DNA of 64,000 nt from VAZQ01 sp036557705 (GTDB lineage Bacteria; Pseudomonadota; Alphaproteobacteria; Rhizobiales; Xanthobacteraceae), in contig DATBHB010000096.1 of assembly GCA_036557705.1 (NCBI GenBank), positions 62,001-126,000 on the forward strand. The letters are read 5' to 3'. The position numbers were made by a program, and so were the translations under genes. The notes beneath the pieces were generated by a model that had not been told where the DNA came from, made no database searches, and saw only the letters and a list, made by a program, of their open reading frames with translations. Shown here piece after piece: positions 33,439 through 41,342 of this stretch (positions are counted from its first letter, which is position 1; each line of letters starts with the position of its first letter).

Positions 33439-34530
33439 CTAGTTCTTCGGTACGTTGCGCATGTAGTTATTGATGAACGTGCGCATCTCGGGTGTGACTT
33501 GCATCATCGCGCGCACCTTTTGGTTGATGTCGGGCGCGCTTGGATAATCGGGCACGAACTTGATCGTTTTGAGTGCCTCGGCGGCGAAATCCTTGTCGTT
33601 GTTGAGGCGTTCAATCCCGAGCCGCAGCGCCTCATACGCGGCCTTTGGCGCTCCCGGCGGCAGCACGATCACGCGCTGCAAAGTTGAATTGATGTCGAAC
33701 AGAGTCTTGTAGGCGTTCCATAACGGGCCGGCCGGAAGCGTGCCCTTCACCTCCTTGTAGAGCTGCGGATAGGATGGGATCGTCAGGCCTTCCATTTGTT
33801 TTTGCGGCGGCGGCGGATCGGCAACCTCGTCCCACCAGACCGGAATGACGATGCCTGGCGTCACCAGATCCGGCTCGACGACCGCGCGATAGCTCGGCGG
33901 CGATTCCGAGAACATGTTGATCTCGCCGCGCTGGAGGGCGAGCCGCGCCGGCGGACTCGACTGGTACCCGGTGACGTACCGGAACGGCACCCCGAGCATG
34001 TCGAGGCCGAGGCGAAGCCGCAGGTCCTTCGAAATATCGATGCTCTGGCCGCCGGCGATCAGGCCTTTGGCTTTGACGATATCGGCTGGTTTCTTCATGC
34101 CGGGCGGCACGTCGGTCCGCACGTAATGCACGGTGGTGCCAGGCTCGTAAGCGACGAATTCGTAGGTTCGAAAATCGACGCGCCAGCGTTCCGGCTGGCT
34201 CGCATAAAGCCACGAGCTTCCGGTGAGATAACCGACGAAGGTGCCGTCCCGCGGGGCGACCTCGCCCAGATAGCTGGCGCCGGTGAGGCCGCCGGCCCCA
34301 TCCATAGTCTGCACGATGATGTTCGGCCCGCCGTCGATATGCTTGACCAGGTATTTGGCGAGCACGCGGCCCTCGATGTCGGTCGGCCCGCCGGCGCCGA
34401 AATTGATCAGCAGCGTGATGCGCTTTCCCCTGTAGAAGGGCTCGGCGGCGCGAAGACCGCAGGTTGAAGCCGCCAGCACAACGGCCGCGCAAAATGCTGC
34501 CAGCGCGGCTTGCAGCCGAAGCAGAGCCAT
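33439..34530 (-). CDS. Bug-type (TctC-like) periplasmic solute receptor
   Basis: A 363-residue receptor. The leader MALLRLQAALAAFCAAVVLA to LRAAEP is followed by FYRGKRITLLINFGAGGPTD, VQTMDGAGGLTGASYLG and PRDGTFVGYLTG, which place it in the divergent FYxGK branch. A proline run (DPPPPQKQ) in the C-terminal half is unusual for the family. No permease genes accompany it. It lies 28 bases upstream of the glutathione peroxidase start on the same strand, but the composition change at that gene argues against an old operon. Confidence 0.8.
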   Translation of the reverse strand: MALLRLQAALAAFCAAVVLAASTCGLRAAEPFYRGKRITLLINFGAGGPTDIEGRVLAKYLVKHIDGGPNIIVQTMDGAGGLTGASYLGEVAPRDGTFVGYLTGSSWLYASQPERWRVDFRTYEFVAYEPGTTVHYVRTDVPPGMKKPADIVKAKGLIAGGQSIDISKDLRLRLGLDMLGVPFRYVTGYQSSPPARLALQRGEINMFSESPPSYRAVVEPDLVTPGIVIPVWWDEVADPPPPQKQMEGLTIPSYPQLYKEVKGTLPAGPLWNAYKTLFDINSTLQRVIVLPPGAPKAAYEALRLGIERLNNDKDFAAEALKTIKFVPDYPSAPDINQKVRAMMQVTPEMRTFINNYMRNVPKN

Positions 34531-34706
34531 GGATTTGCCTCGTATTTTCCTTCAGACGCGGACGCGGGGCCGCCGGTTTGGCATAGCCATGATCACGTCT
34601 GTGGACGCATCCCGCATCCGGCCGGGTTCGACAGCAAAGAAAATGGCCGGCCCAATCGTCGCGCAACGCGATCAAATGCGCAAGCCGCTGTACCAACGCG
34701 GGCTGT

Positions 34707-35186
34707 TCACAAATCGCAGCGGAGCACGAGGGCGGCGGTCCCCCGGCCCAGGCGGTCCTGGTAATAGGCGTTGCGGCGGCCCACTTGGCGAAAGCCGGCG
34801 CGGTCGTAGAGCCGTCGCGCCGGTTCGTTGTCTTCGCCGACTTCGAGAAACACCGCATGGATGCCAAGGCGGGCGAGAGCGCGCAGGTGCACGTCGAGCA
34901 TGCGGCGCGCGAGCCCATGGCCGCGCTCGCGCGCGGCGACCGCGATCGACAGGATTTCGGCTTCGCCAGCGACAAGCCGCGACAGGATGAATCCGGCGAG
35001 GCGGCGGCCGTTGAGCGCCCGGTGGGCCACGACATTGCGGTCGATGAGCAGGTGCTCGATCTCCTCCTCGCTCCAGCCGCGATGGAACGAAGCCGCGTGC
35101 AATGTCGCGATGGCAGCGGCATCAGCGGGAGATGCGTCGGAAACAGCCGGCTCGCGGCGCCCGAACAGCCAAGCGAGGTTGGACAT
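34707..35186 (-). CDS. rimI: Ribosomal-protein-alanine acetyltransferase RimI
   Basis: A 159-residue GNAT: SIAVAARERGHGLARRML is the acetyl-CoA binding motif A, and VFLEVGEDNEPARRLYDRAGF the RimI-type motif B. It N-acetylates ribosomal protein S18 in well-studied bacteria. The start is ATG 35186 (ATG 35189 is directly before it); a far longer in-frame reading overlaps tsaB and is not credible. It follows tsaB by 13-16 bases, the standard bacterial tsaB-rimI pair. A glycine-rich/aromatic C-terminus ends at 34707. Confidence 0.9.
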   Translation of the reverse strand: MSNLAWLFGRREPAVSDASPADAAAIATLHAASFHRGWSEEEIEHLLIDRNVVAHRALNGRRLAGFILSRLVAGEAEILSIAVAARERGHGLARRMLDVHLRALARLGIHAVFLEVGEDNEPARRLYDRAGFRQVGRRNAYYQDRLGRGTAALVLRCDL

Positions 35187-35202
35187 CATTGACCGAGCCG
35201 AT

Positions 35203-35886
35203 TCATCGCTGCAGCAGCCGGTTTGGAGCTTGCGGCTGCGCGTCCGGCGGGCGCAGATAGAGCGGCTTCGGCGGCCCATGCGGTTCGACCGCGGCGGCGC
35301 CGAGCCGGGCGATCCAGTCGATGTCGGGAGCGCCGCGCTGATCCACCAGCGCCGGCGCCGCTTGCCCTCGCGGCCACGACCCCGCAACAAGCTCGGCAGC
35401 CGAGCCGACAATGCGCGCCGACCCGGAAACCGCCGCCAGCACTGCCTCGCGCAGGGGGGCGATCCGGGGTTGCACGACCGTGCGTCCGCCGGGCCCGAAT
35501 ATCTGCAAATAGACGTGTTCGTGGCGGGCATCGATCACCGCGGCGACCGATCTGGTATCGTCGGCAGCAATGTGGGGAGCGGCGAAAGCCGACAAGGTGG
35601 TGAGGCCGACGGCTCCCTTTCCGGCGGCCAGCGCTATACCGCGCGCCGCCGCAATCCCGACCCGCAGCCCGGTGAAGCTGCCGGGCCCGACCGTCACGGC
35701 AATGCGGTCAAGCTCCGCGAATCCAATTCCGGCCGCAGCCATCACGCGCGCGATCATCGGGAGGAGAGCTTCGGCATGGCCGCGCGCCATGAGCCTCGTC
35801 TCAGTGGCGAGGATGTGCGCGCGGGTGGTGTCCAGGACGGCCGCCGAGCAGGCTTCGAGCGCAGTATCGATGGCGAGAACGCGCAC
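35203..35886 (-). CDS. tsaB: tRNA threonylcarbamoyladenosine biosynthesis protein TsaB
   Basis: A 227-residue ASKHA-fold protein: MRVLAIDTALEACSAAVLD, GHAEALLPMI, and TVGPGSFTGLRVGIAAARGI, all diagnostic for TsaB. With TsaD and TsaE it makes the universal t6A37 modification of tRNA. The start is a GTG at 35886, immediately adjoining the stop of the Bug gene upstream (35887-35889), so the three genes Bug-tsaB-rimI run without gaps. That a Bug receptor has become the lead gene of an essential operon is unusual. Confidence 0.95.
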   Translation of the reverse strand: MRVLAIDTALEACSAAVLDTTRAHILATETRLMARGHAEALLPMIARVMAAAGIGFAELDRIAVTVGPGSFTGLRVGIAAARGIALAAGKGAVGLTTLSAFAAPHIAADDTRSVAAVIDARHEHVYLQIFGPGGRTVVQPRIAPLREAVLAAVSGSARIVGSAAELVAGSWPRGQAAPALVDQRGAPDIDWIARLGAAAVEPHGPPKPLYLRPPDAQPQAPNRLLQR

Positions 35887-36864
35887 CTATTCGGCCTTGA
35901 TGCCGGCGAACTTGATCACCTTGGCCCATTTCTCGGTTTCTTCCGCGATCATCGTGGCGAAGTCCGTCGGCGAGCCGGGCAATGCCGCCCCGCCGAAAGT
36001 GGCAAGCCGCGCTTTCGTGTTCGGATCGACGAGCACGGCGTTGATCACAGTGTTGAGCTTCTCGATGATTTCGGCAGGCGTGTTCTTCGGCACGCCGATA
36101 CCGGTCCATCCACGCGCCGCGTAGCCCGGCACGAATTCTCCGACGGCCGGAATGTCGGGGAGCGCTTCCAGGCGCGTCGGCGTTGTCACCGCCAATGCCC
36201 GCAATTTGCCGGACCTGATGTATTCGAGCGAGGACAGCGTCGATTCGAACGTCACCTGCACTTGGCCGCCAAGGAGCGCCGTGAGTGCGGCGCCGCCGCT
36301 GCGGTAGGGCACATGCTGCAAAGCAACTCCGGCCATCATCTTGAACAGTTCGCCGGAGACGTGATTGGAAGTACCGTTGCCGCCGGACGCCATGTTGACC
36401 TTGCCCGGATTGGCTTTGGCGTAGGCGATGAAATCGGGAACCGTCTTGGCCGGAAAGGACGGATTGACCTCCATGAGGTTGGGCCACTGCATGAGGCCCG
36501 CGACCGGCGCGATGTCGCGAATGAAATTGACGTTGAGATTTGCGTAGAGCGCCGGATTGACCGTATTGGCCGAGCCGGCAAGCAGCAGCGTGTAGCCGTC
36601 CGGAGCGGCGCGGGCGACGGTCTCGGTCGCGAGATTGCTGCCGGCCCCCGGCCGGTTCTCGACAATGAACGGCTGGCCCAACCGCTCAGACAGCCATTGC
36701 GCCATCAGGCGCGCGCCGATGTCGGTCGGGACGCCGGCCGCAAAGCCCACCACGATGCGCACGGGCCGCGCCGGATAATCAAGCGCCGCGGCGATCCCAG
36801 GAAATCCCGCTGCGGCCGCTGCACTCGCGCAAAGATATAAAAATTTTCGGCGAGGAATCTTCAC
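35887..36864 (-). CDS. Bug-type (TctC-like) periplasmic solute receptor, upstream of tsaB
   Basis: A 325-residue canonical Bug receptor: leader MKIPRRKFLYLCASAAAAAG with a twin-arginine-like RRKF, then DYPARPVRIVVGFAAGVPTD, GQPFIVENRPGAGS and SGGNGTSNHVSG. The arginine pair suggests possible Tat export. Its stop codon directly precedes the tsaB GTG with no intervening base, so it may share a transcript with tsaB-rimI. It is the closest relative in the window to the Bug at 40194-41156, with the same NGT and ALPGSP-type C-terminal stretches. Confidence 0.88.
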   Translation of the reverse strand: MKIPRRKFLYLCASAAAAAGFPGIAAALDYPARPVRIVVGFAAGVPTDIGARLMAQWLSERLGQPFIVENRPGAGSNLATETVARAAPDGYTLLLAGSANTVNPALYANLNVNFIRDIAPVAGLMQWPNLMEVNPSFPAKTVPDFIAYAKANPGKVNMASGGNGTSNHVSGELFKMMAGVALQHVPYRSGGAALTALLGGQVQVTFESTLSSLEYIRSGKLRALAVTTPTRLEALPDIPAVGEFVPGYAARGWTGIGVPKNTPAEIIEKLNTVINAVLVDPNTKARLATFGGAALPGSPTDFATMIAEETEKWAKVIKFAGIKAE

Positions 36865-37012
36865 GGGTGGCGCCTCCGGCGCGAGAGCGTTACCAATCCA
36901 AGATAGCGAGGCCCTGCAAGCAGGTCGAGCGCGCGAATTCGTGTCTTGACGTGAACGGAACGAGGCCGAGATTCGTTAATGGTTGAACCGCAACACCATC
37001 ACCGTCATGCGC

Positions 37013-37106
37013 GGGCATAGCGCGTCGAAGACGCGCGTAAACGCGCTGGTGACCCGCATCCAGCTTTTTCGGAAGATGGATTGCCGGGTCAAGCCCGGCA
37101 ATGACG
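37013..37106. repeat. Palindromic repeat (GTCATGCGCGGG) with GCGCGTCGAAG module
   Basis: Outer GTCATGCGCGGGCATAG and CCCGGCAATGACG ends flank the module GCGCGTCGAAGACGCGCGTA and ATTGCCGGGTCAAGCCCGGC. The same internal module occurs in the copies at 30829-31032 and, diverged, at 50783-50947. It lies 50 bases upstream of the next gene start. Confidence 0.75.
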
Positions 37107-37156
37107 TGGAGAGAGTGATCCAAGAGCTCAAAACTGCACAAATCAGGAGGCGTGCC

Positions 37157-38497
37157 TTGAAATCCAACCTTCTTTCGACCACCGGGCTCCTGCTGCTGGG
37201 ATTTGCAGGAGTTGCACTCGCGCAGAATTCTTCCCCCGTCCGCACCGGCGCGGCGGCCTATGGGGACTGGCACTCGGATGCTCCCGGTGTGATGCGAAAG
37301 ATCACGCCGGCCGACTTGCCTCCGCCGCTGGCAACACAACCGGCCGCAAACCGGTCCAAAGTTGTACCGAAACCGGCGGGCGCCGCGCTCAAGACTCTCG
37401 AAGGCTTCACGGTCGAACCATTCGCCACGGGGATGCAGGGCGCCCGCGTCATTCGCGTGGCGCCGAACGGCGATATCTTCGTGGCGCAAAGCGGTTCAGG
37501 CAAGATCACGGTGCTGCGCGCCGCGGATGGAGCATCGAAGCCGGCAATGACGGAGACCTTTGCCGACGGTCTCAACCAGCCGTACGGCATTGCGTTTTAT
37601 CCGCCCGGCCCCAACCCGCAATATGTCTATGTCGGCGAAACCAATCAGGTCGTGCGCTTTCCTTACAAGAGCGGGGACCTCAAGGCATCGGGCAAAGCCG
37701 AGCTGATCGTGCCCAATATTCCGAGCGGCACGCCGCACTGGACTCGCGATGTCGCGTTCTCGCCCGACGGCGCAACCATGTATGTTTCGATCGGCTCGGG
37801 CTCCAATGTGGCCGAGGATCTGCCGCCACAACCGGATCTCGCGGCGTGGCAAAAAACTCATGGGCTTGGCGCCGCCTGGGGCAAGGAGGAATGGCGCGCC
37901 GATGTGCTCGCTTTCGATCCTGACGGAAAGAACAGGCGTCCCTACGCGACGGGAATCCGTAACTGCTCCGGATTGGCCGTGCAGCCCGGGACCGGAACGG
38001 TGTTCTGCGCCACCAATGAACGGGACCTGCTCGGCGATAATTTGCCGCCGGATTATGTCACGTCCGTGAAAGAGGGTGCGTTCTATGGCTGGCCGTGGTT
38101 CTACATCGGCGATCACCAGGACCCCCGCCACGCCAATCAGCGCGCCGACCTCAAGGGTCACGTGACCATTCCCGATGTGCTGATCCAACCGCATTCAGCG
38201 CCGCTCGGGCTTGCCTTCAATACCGGCAGGCAATTCCCGCAGGCGTTCCAGGGCGATGCGTTCGTGGCGCTTCACGGCTCCTGGAACCGGGCCTTGCACA
38301 CCGGTTACAAGATCGTGCGCCTCCCGTTCAAGGACGGCACGCCGACCGGGGAATATCAGGATTTCGTCATCGGCTTTGCGGCGGGCGAACAGGATGTCTG
38401 GGGCCGTCCCGTGGACGTCGCCTTCGCGCATGACGGCGCGATGCTGTTTTCCGATGACGGCAACGGCGTTATCTACCGTGTGTCGTACGGGGAATAA
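37157..38497 (+). CDS. L-sorbosone dehydrogenase-like / soluble PQQ-type beta-propeller dehydrogenase
   Basis: A 446-residue exported six-bladed propeller of the GDH-B/sorbosone dehydrogenase family: leader ending GVALAQ, blade motifs GFTVEPFATGMQGARVIRVA, LNQPYGIAFYPPGPNP, and RDLLGDNLPPDYVTSV, PLGLAFNTGRQFPQAF and HGSWNR. The start is a TTG at 37157 with AGGAGG seven bases upstream; longer in-frame readings run into a repeat. It would oxidise an aldose or ketoaldose with PQQ or heme as acceptor. No PQQ genes are in the window. Confidence 0.87.
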   Translation: MKSNLLSTTGLLLLGFAGVALAQNSSPVRTGAAAYGDWHSDAPGVMRKITPADLPPPLATQPAANRSKVVPKPAGAALKTLEGFTVEPFATGMQGARVIRVAPNGDIFVAQSGSGKITVLRAADGASKPAMTETFADGLNQPYGIAFYPPGPNPQYVYVGETNQVVRFPYKSGDLKASGKAELIVPNIPSGTPHWTRDVAFSPDGATMYVSIGSGSNVAEDLPPQPDLAAWQKTHGLGAAWGKEEWRADVLAFDPDGKNRRPYATGIRNCSGLAVQPGTGTVFCATNERDLLGDNLPPDYVTSVKEGAFYGWPWFYIGDHQDPRHANQRADLKGHVTIPDVLIQPHSAPLGLAFNTGRQFPQAFQGDAFVALHGSWNRALHTGYKIVRLPFKDGTPTGEYQDFVIGFAAGEQDVWGRPVDVAFAHDGAMLFSDDGNGVIYRVSYGE

Positions 38498-38618
38498 CTG
38501 CCCAACGATTACCGACTGGGACTCTTCGTTGTTCCGCGAGGCAGCGCCTGAATCAGAAGTAGGGCGGGTTTCAAACCCGCCTCGCGCGTCACATACCGGT
38601 CGCGCTGCATTCGCGAGT

Positions 38619-38960
38619 CTACGCTGCACGCACTGTGAAGTCGACGTGCACGGCGTCGAAGGGGAAAACGATGCGTCCATCGCCGGTCCGCTCCAACAGG
38701 CCGGCGCCAAGCAACGCGTGCACGTCGCCATGGACGGCCTTAACGTCGCGGCCGATGCGGCGTGCGGCCGCACGAATGGTCATCGCCTCCTGACCGGCGA
38801 TTGCCTTGAGCAGTTCCCAGCGTTTTGCGGTGAGCACTTTCCACAACAGCTCCGGCGTGGCGAAGCTGATGCGGGTACGCTGCTTCCTACCCTTGAACGC
38901 CTCAAGGGCGCGGCGTTTCACGTCTTCGGCGGATGCAACCTCTAATATAACGGTCTTCAT
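38619..38960 (-). CDS. HVO_A0114-type HTH antitoxin
   Basis: A 113-residue winged-helix DNA-binding protein. MTIRAAARRIGRDVKAVHGD is the helix-turn-helix and the C-terminus DAVHVDFTVRA the wing strand. It belongs to the HVO_A0114 family of putative DNA-binding antitoxins that usually pair with a TumE-type (DUF6516) toxin encoded upstream with overlapping stop and start. That arrangement is seen here as ATGA at 38957-38960, but the toxin gene is only a stub. It is preserved although its partner is gone. Confidence 0.78.
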   Translation of the reverse strand: MKTVILEVASAEDVKRRALEAFKGRKQRTRISFATPELLWKVLTAKRWELLKAIAGQEAMTIRAAARRIGRDVKAVHGDVHALLGAGLLERTGDGRIVFPFDAVHVDFTVRAA

Positions 38961-39046
38961 CTCTGTCGCATATCCCTTTCGACGTCCGTCCAGAAATCAG
39001 ACATCAGCTGTTCGTGTCCTCGAAACAAATAAGGTGTCTCCCTATG
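38957..39046 (-). pseudogene. Remnant of a TumE-type toxin (C-terminal end only)
   Basis: In the frame that ends at the TGA overlapping the antitoxin start, the last residues read ETPYLFRGHEQLMSDFWTDV and RDMRQR, which looks like a TumE/DUF6516 C-terminus. Upstream the frame meets a stop (39047-39049) and no family-like N-terminus is visible in any frame for 150 bases. The toxin has therefore been truncated, with only about 29 codons left. Confidence 0.6.
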
Positions 39047-39049
39047 TCA

Positions 39050-39394
39050 AATGCTCCAACACCGAAGCCTTTCAGTCGAGACTTGAACGAATTGTCCGTT
39101 GCCGAGCCACACTGGCTGCTTCGCCGCAATCGGCTCCCCTTCCGGGCGTGCATCGCAACGAGAGTCCCTGATCTCGCATGACCATTGCGTGCGGGACGAT
39201 GCCTAACGTTGAGTCACATTAGCTTCCGGGGCAGTGCGGGCATAAACTCGACCCAACAATCGATCTGGCCCGCCGCATCTGACCCAAAGCGGGCATCCGG
39301 CCAAAGCAGGCGCATGATCAACGCAATACTATTTCGGTTCGGTCGCAACGGATACGCAGTCCCTTCCCTCGACAACCCCGTTTAAACCGGTAGA
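39050..39394. other. Gene-free stretch
   Basis: No reading frame with protein-like composition and no palindrome of the families seen elsewhere was found here. It separates the truncated TumE remnant from the DUF433 gene and may hold decayed toxin sequence and the promoter of the next module. Confidence 0.5.
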
Positions 39395-39637
39395 ATGCGC
39401 AGCACCATGACGCCACCCGACCGCATCGTTCTCGATCCGGCAATCTGCCATGGAAAACCCGTTGTCCGCGGGACGCGCGTGCCTGTGGCGATCGTCGTTG
39501 GCAGCCTGGCGGGCGGAATGACCTTCGATGAGATTCAGCGTGAATACGATCTCAGCGCCGAAGATATTCGAGCTGCGCTGAAATTTGCCGGCGAGCTCGT
39601 GGAGCAGGAGTCATTCCATCCGTTGCCGGCGGGCTAG
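39395..39637 (+). CDS. DUF433 antitoxin
   Basis: An 80-residue DUF433 protein: DPAICHGKPVVRGTRVPVAI and LAGGMTFDEIQREYDLSAEDIR are family stretches. DUF433 proteins are DNA-binding antitoxins paired with DUF5615 (PIN-like) toxins. The ATG at 39395 gives a plausible N-terminus; ATG at 39407 is equally possible. The toxin gene starts 6 bases after its stop. Confidence 0.85.
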   Translation: MRSTMTPPDRIVLDPAICHGKPVVRGTRVPVAIVVGSLAGGMTFDEIQREYDLSAEDIRAALKFAGELVEQESFHPLPAG

Positions 39638-39643
39638 CATCGC

Positions 39644-40060
39644 GTGCCTTTCCTGGTAGACGCGAACCTGCCGCGGTTGGTCGTCGCAATTCTACGAAGC
39701 CTTGGACATCACGTCGAATTTGCGCGCGACATTGGATTGGCGGCGGCCCCGGATCGGGACATCGCCGCCCGCGCGAAGCTGACTGGCGCGGTCCTGCTGA
39801 CCCGCGACCTCGATTTTGCGAATATTCGGCAATATCCACCCGAGAGTTATTCGGGCCTGGTTGTGTTGCGGCTGCCTGAGGATGCGACGGCGCGTGCTAT
39901 TGCTGATGTCGTTGAACGATTTGTTCGCGAACCGAACTTTCTCGTGGCGTTGAGTGGCCGCTTGCCATTATCGAAACCGGTCGTGTTCGGTTCCGTCCTC
40001 CGCTCAACTGACGAATGGCGCCGGAGCCTTCGCGCAATCACCCCTCTTCCAATCCTCTGA
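39644..40060 (+). CDS. DUF5615 PIN-like toxin with frameshifted C-terminus
   Basis: A 138-residue reading from GTG 39644. The first 106 residues match the DUF5615/Mut7-C-like PIN family (MPFLVDANLPRLVVAILRSLG, ARDIGLAAAPDRDIAARAK, LLTRDLDFANI). After LSGRL the frame no longer fits; the expected end IIETGRVRFRPPLN is found in the +1 frame at 39967-40011 with its own TGA. One missing G in TTGCC at about 39963 explains this. The product would carry a foreign 32-residue tail but keep its acidic catalytic residues. Confidence 0.78.
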   Translation: MPFLVDANLPRLVVAILRSLGHHVEFARDIGLAAAPDRDIAARAKLTGAVLLTRDLDFANIRQYPPESYSGLVVLRLPEDATARAIADVVERFVREPNFLVALSGRLPLSKPVVFGSVLRSTDEWRRSLRAITPLPIL

Positions 40061-40193
40061 GCTTAAATCAGCTCTGGCAGTACAGCGGAAAGAAAGTTGA
40101 CCACCAGTCCTGATCTTGCGACGTTAGTGACCCGAAGCTGTCATTACAGTGCCAGCGAAGGTCGTCGGCCGCTGAGGCGGATAAAAGCCGGTC

Positions 40194-41156
40194 CTAATCT
40201 GGCTTGATGTTTGCAAACTTGATCACCCTCGCCCATTTCTTGACTTCATCGTCAATGAGCCTGCCAAAATCGGCCGGCGAGCCAGGAAGCGTGGTGCCAC
40301 CCAACTCTGCCAATCTCAACTTGATCTTCGGATCGGCAAGAGCGGCATTGACTGCGCTGTTAAGTCTTTTGACGACATCAGGAACTGTGCCCTTCGGACC
40401 GCCAAGTCCGAACCAGGAGCTAGCGTCGTAATTCGGCACGAATTCGGACAGGCTCGGGACATCTGGAAGGTCTTCCCAGCGCGATGTAGTCGTGACTGCG
40501 AGGGCACGCAATTTACCACTTTTGATGTGTGGCATGGTCGCGGGGAGCAGCGGGAATGCGACCTGCATTTCTCCACTCAGCAGATCAGCAAAATAGCCGC
40601 CGCGGTAAGCCACCGAGACCATCATGATGCCAGTCATCATGTCGAAAAGCTGTCCCGATAGGTTGTCTGTGGTGCCGTTGCCACTTGAAGCCATGTTTAT
40701 TTTTTCAGGGCGCTCCTTGGCATAGGCGATAAATTCAGGGAGGGTTGTGACGGGAACCGACGGGTTCACCACCATCACGTTGGGGACGCGCATTACCGCA
40801 CCGACTGGTGTGATGTCCTTGATGAAATCGAAATTCAGATTCTCGTAGAGCGTTACGTTAATTGCATTGGGGGCGGTCACCCAGAGGAGAGTGTAGCCAT
40901 CTGGGTTTGAGCGCACCACGTGTTCAGTAGCGATGTTGGTGGATGCTCCAGGCCGGTTCTCGACGACAAATTGCTGCCCGAGCCGCTGAGATAACGACTG
41001 CGAGATCAATCGCCCTATTATATCAGGCGAGCTACCTGCGGGGAATGGGACAATCAGATGCACCGGCCGCGAGGGATAGGTCTGCGCTCTCGAAGAAGTC
41101 GGCAGCGCGACAACACCAGTGGCCAAATGCAGAAGAGTTCGGCGGGAAATGTTCAT
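40194..41156 (-). CDS. Bug-type (TctC-like) periplasmic solute receptor
   Basis: A 320-residue receptor: leader MNISRRTLLHLATGVVALPT with SRR and ending SRAQ, then TYPSRPVHLIVPFPAGSSPD, GQQFVVENRPGAST and SSGNGTTDNLSG. The ATG 41156 is chosen by the leader; the next one upstream (41171) is less likely. Similarity in order and motifs (NGT, TTLPGSP, KFANIKP) to the Bug at 35887-36864 suggests these two are paralogues about 3.3 kb apart. Base composition is slightly lower in GC than its surroundings. Confidence 0.86.
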   Translation of the reverse strand: MNISRRTLLHLATGVVALPTSSRAQTYPSRPVHLIVPFPAGSSPDIIGRLISQSLSQRLGQQFVVENRPGASTNIATEHVVRSNPDGYTLLWVTAPNAINVTLYENLNFDFIKDITPVGAVMRVPNVMVVNPSVPVTTLPEFIAYAKERPEKINMASSGNGTTDNLSGQLFDMMTGIMMVSVAYRGGYFADLLSGEMQVAFPLLPATMPHIKSGKLRALAVTTTSRWEDLPDVPSLSEFVPNYDASSWFGLGGPKGTVPDVVKRLNSAVNAALADPKIKLRLAELGGTTLPGSPADFGRLIDDEVKKWARVIKFANIKPD

Positions 41157-41342
41157 CAGGTCCCCTCCCAAAGCAGGTCAATGGAGCCTATCCTAACCTG
41201 ATTTTTCGTGCGACGGTATGTGGCCAGAGGCCGCGAATGAATGTCGGCTAGTGGCACCTCGTGTCCAGCCAACCAATCAAGATTCCGATCGCTATCGGAG
41301 GCACAGCCGACGTAAGCCGCCGGCCCGGCCACGTGACGGCAC

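Noticed and set aside
34828..36840. A 670-codon plus-strand frame opposite rimI, tsaB and a Bug gene
   Set aside because: It spans three well-supported minus-strand genes and lacks any domain similarity.
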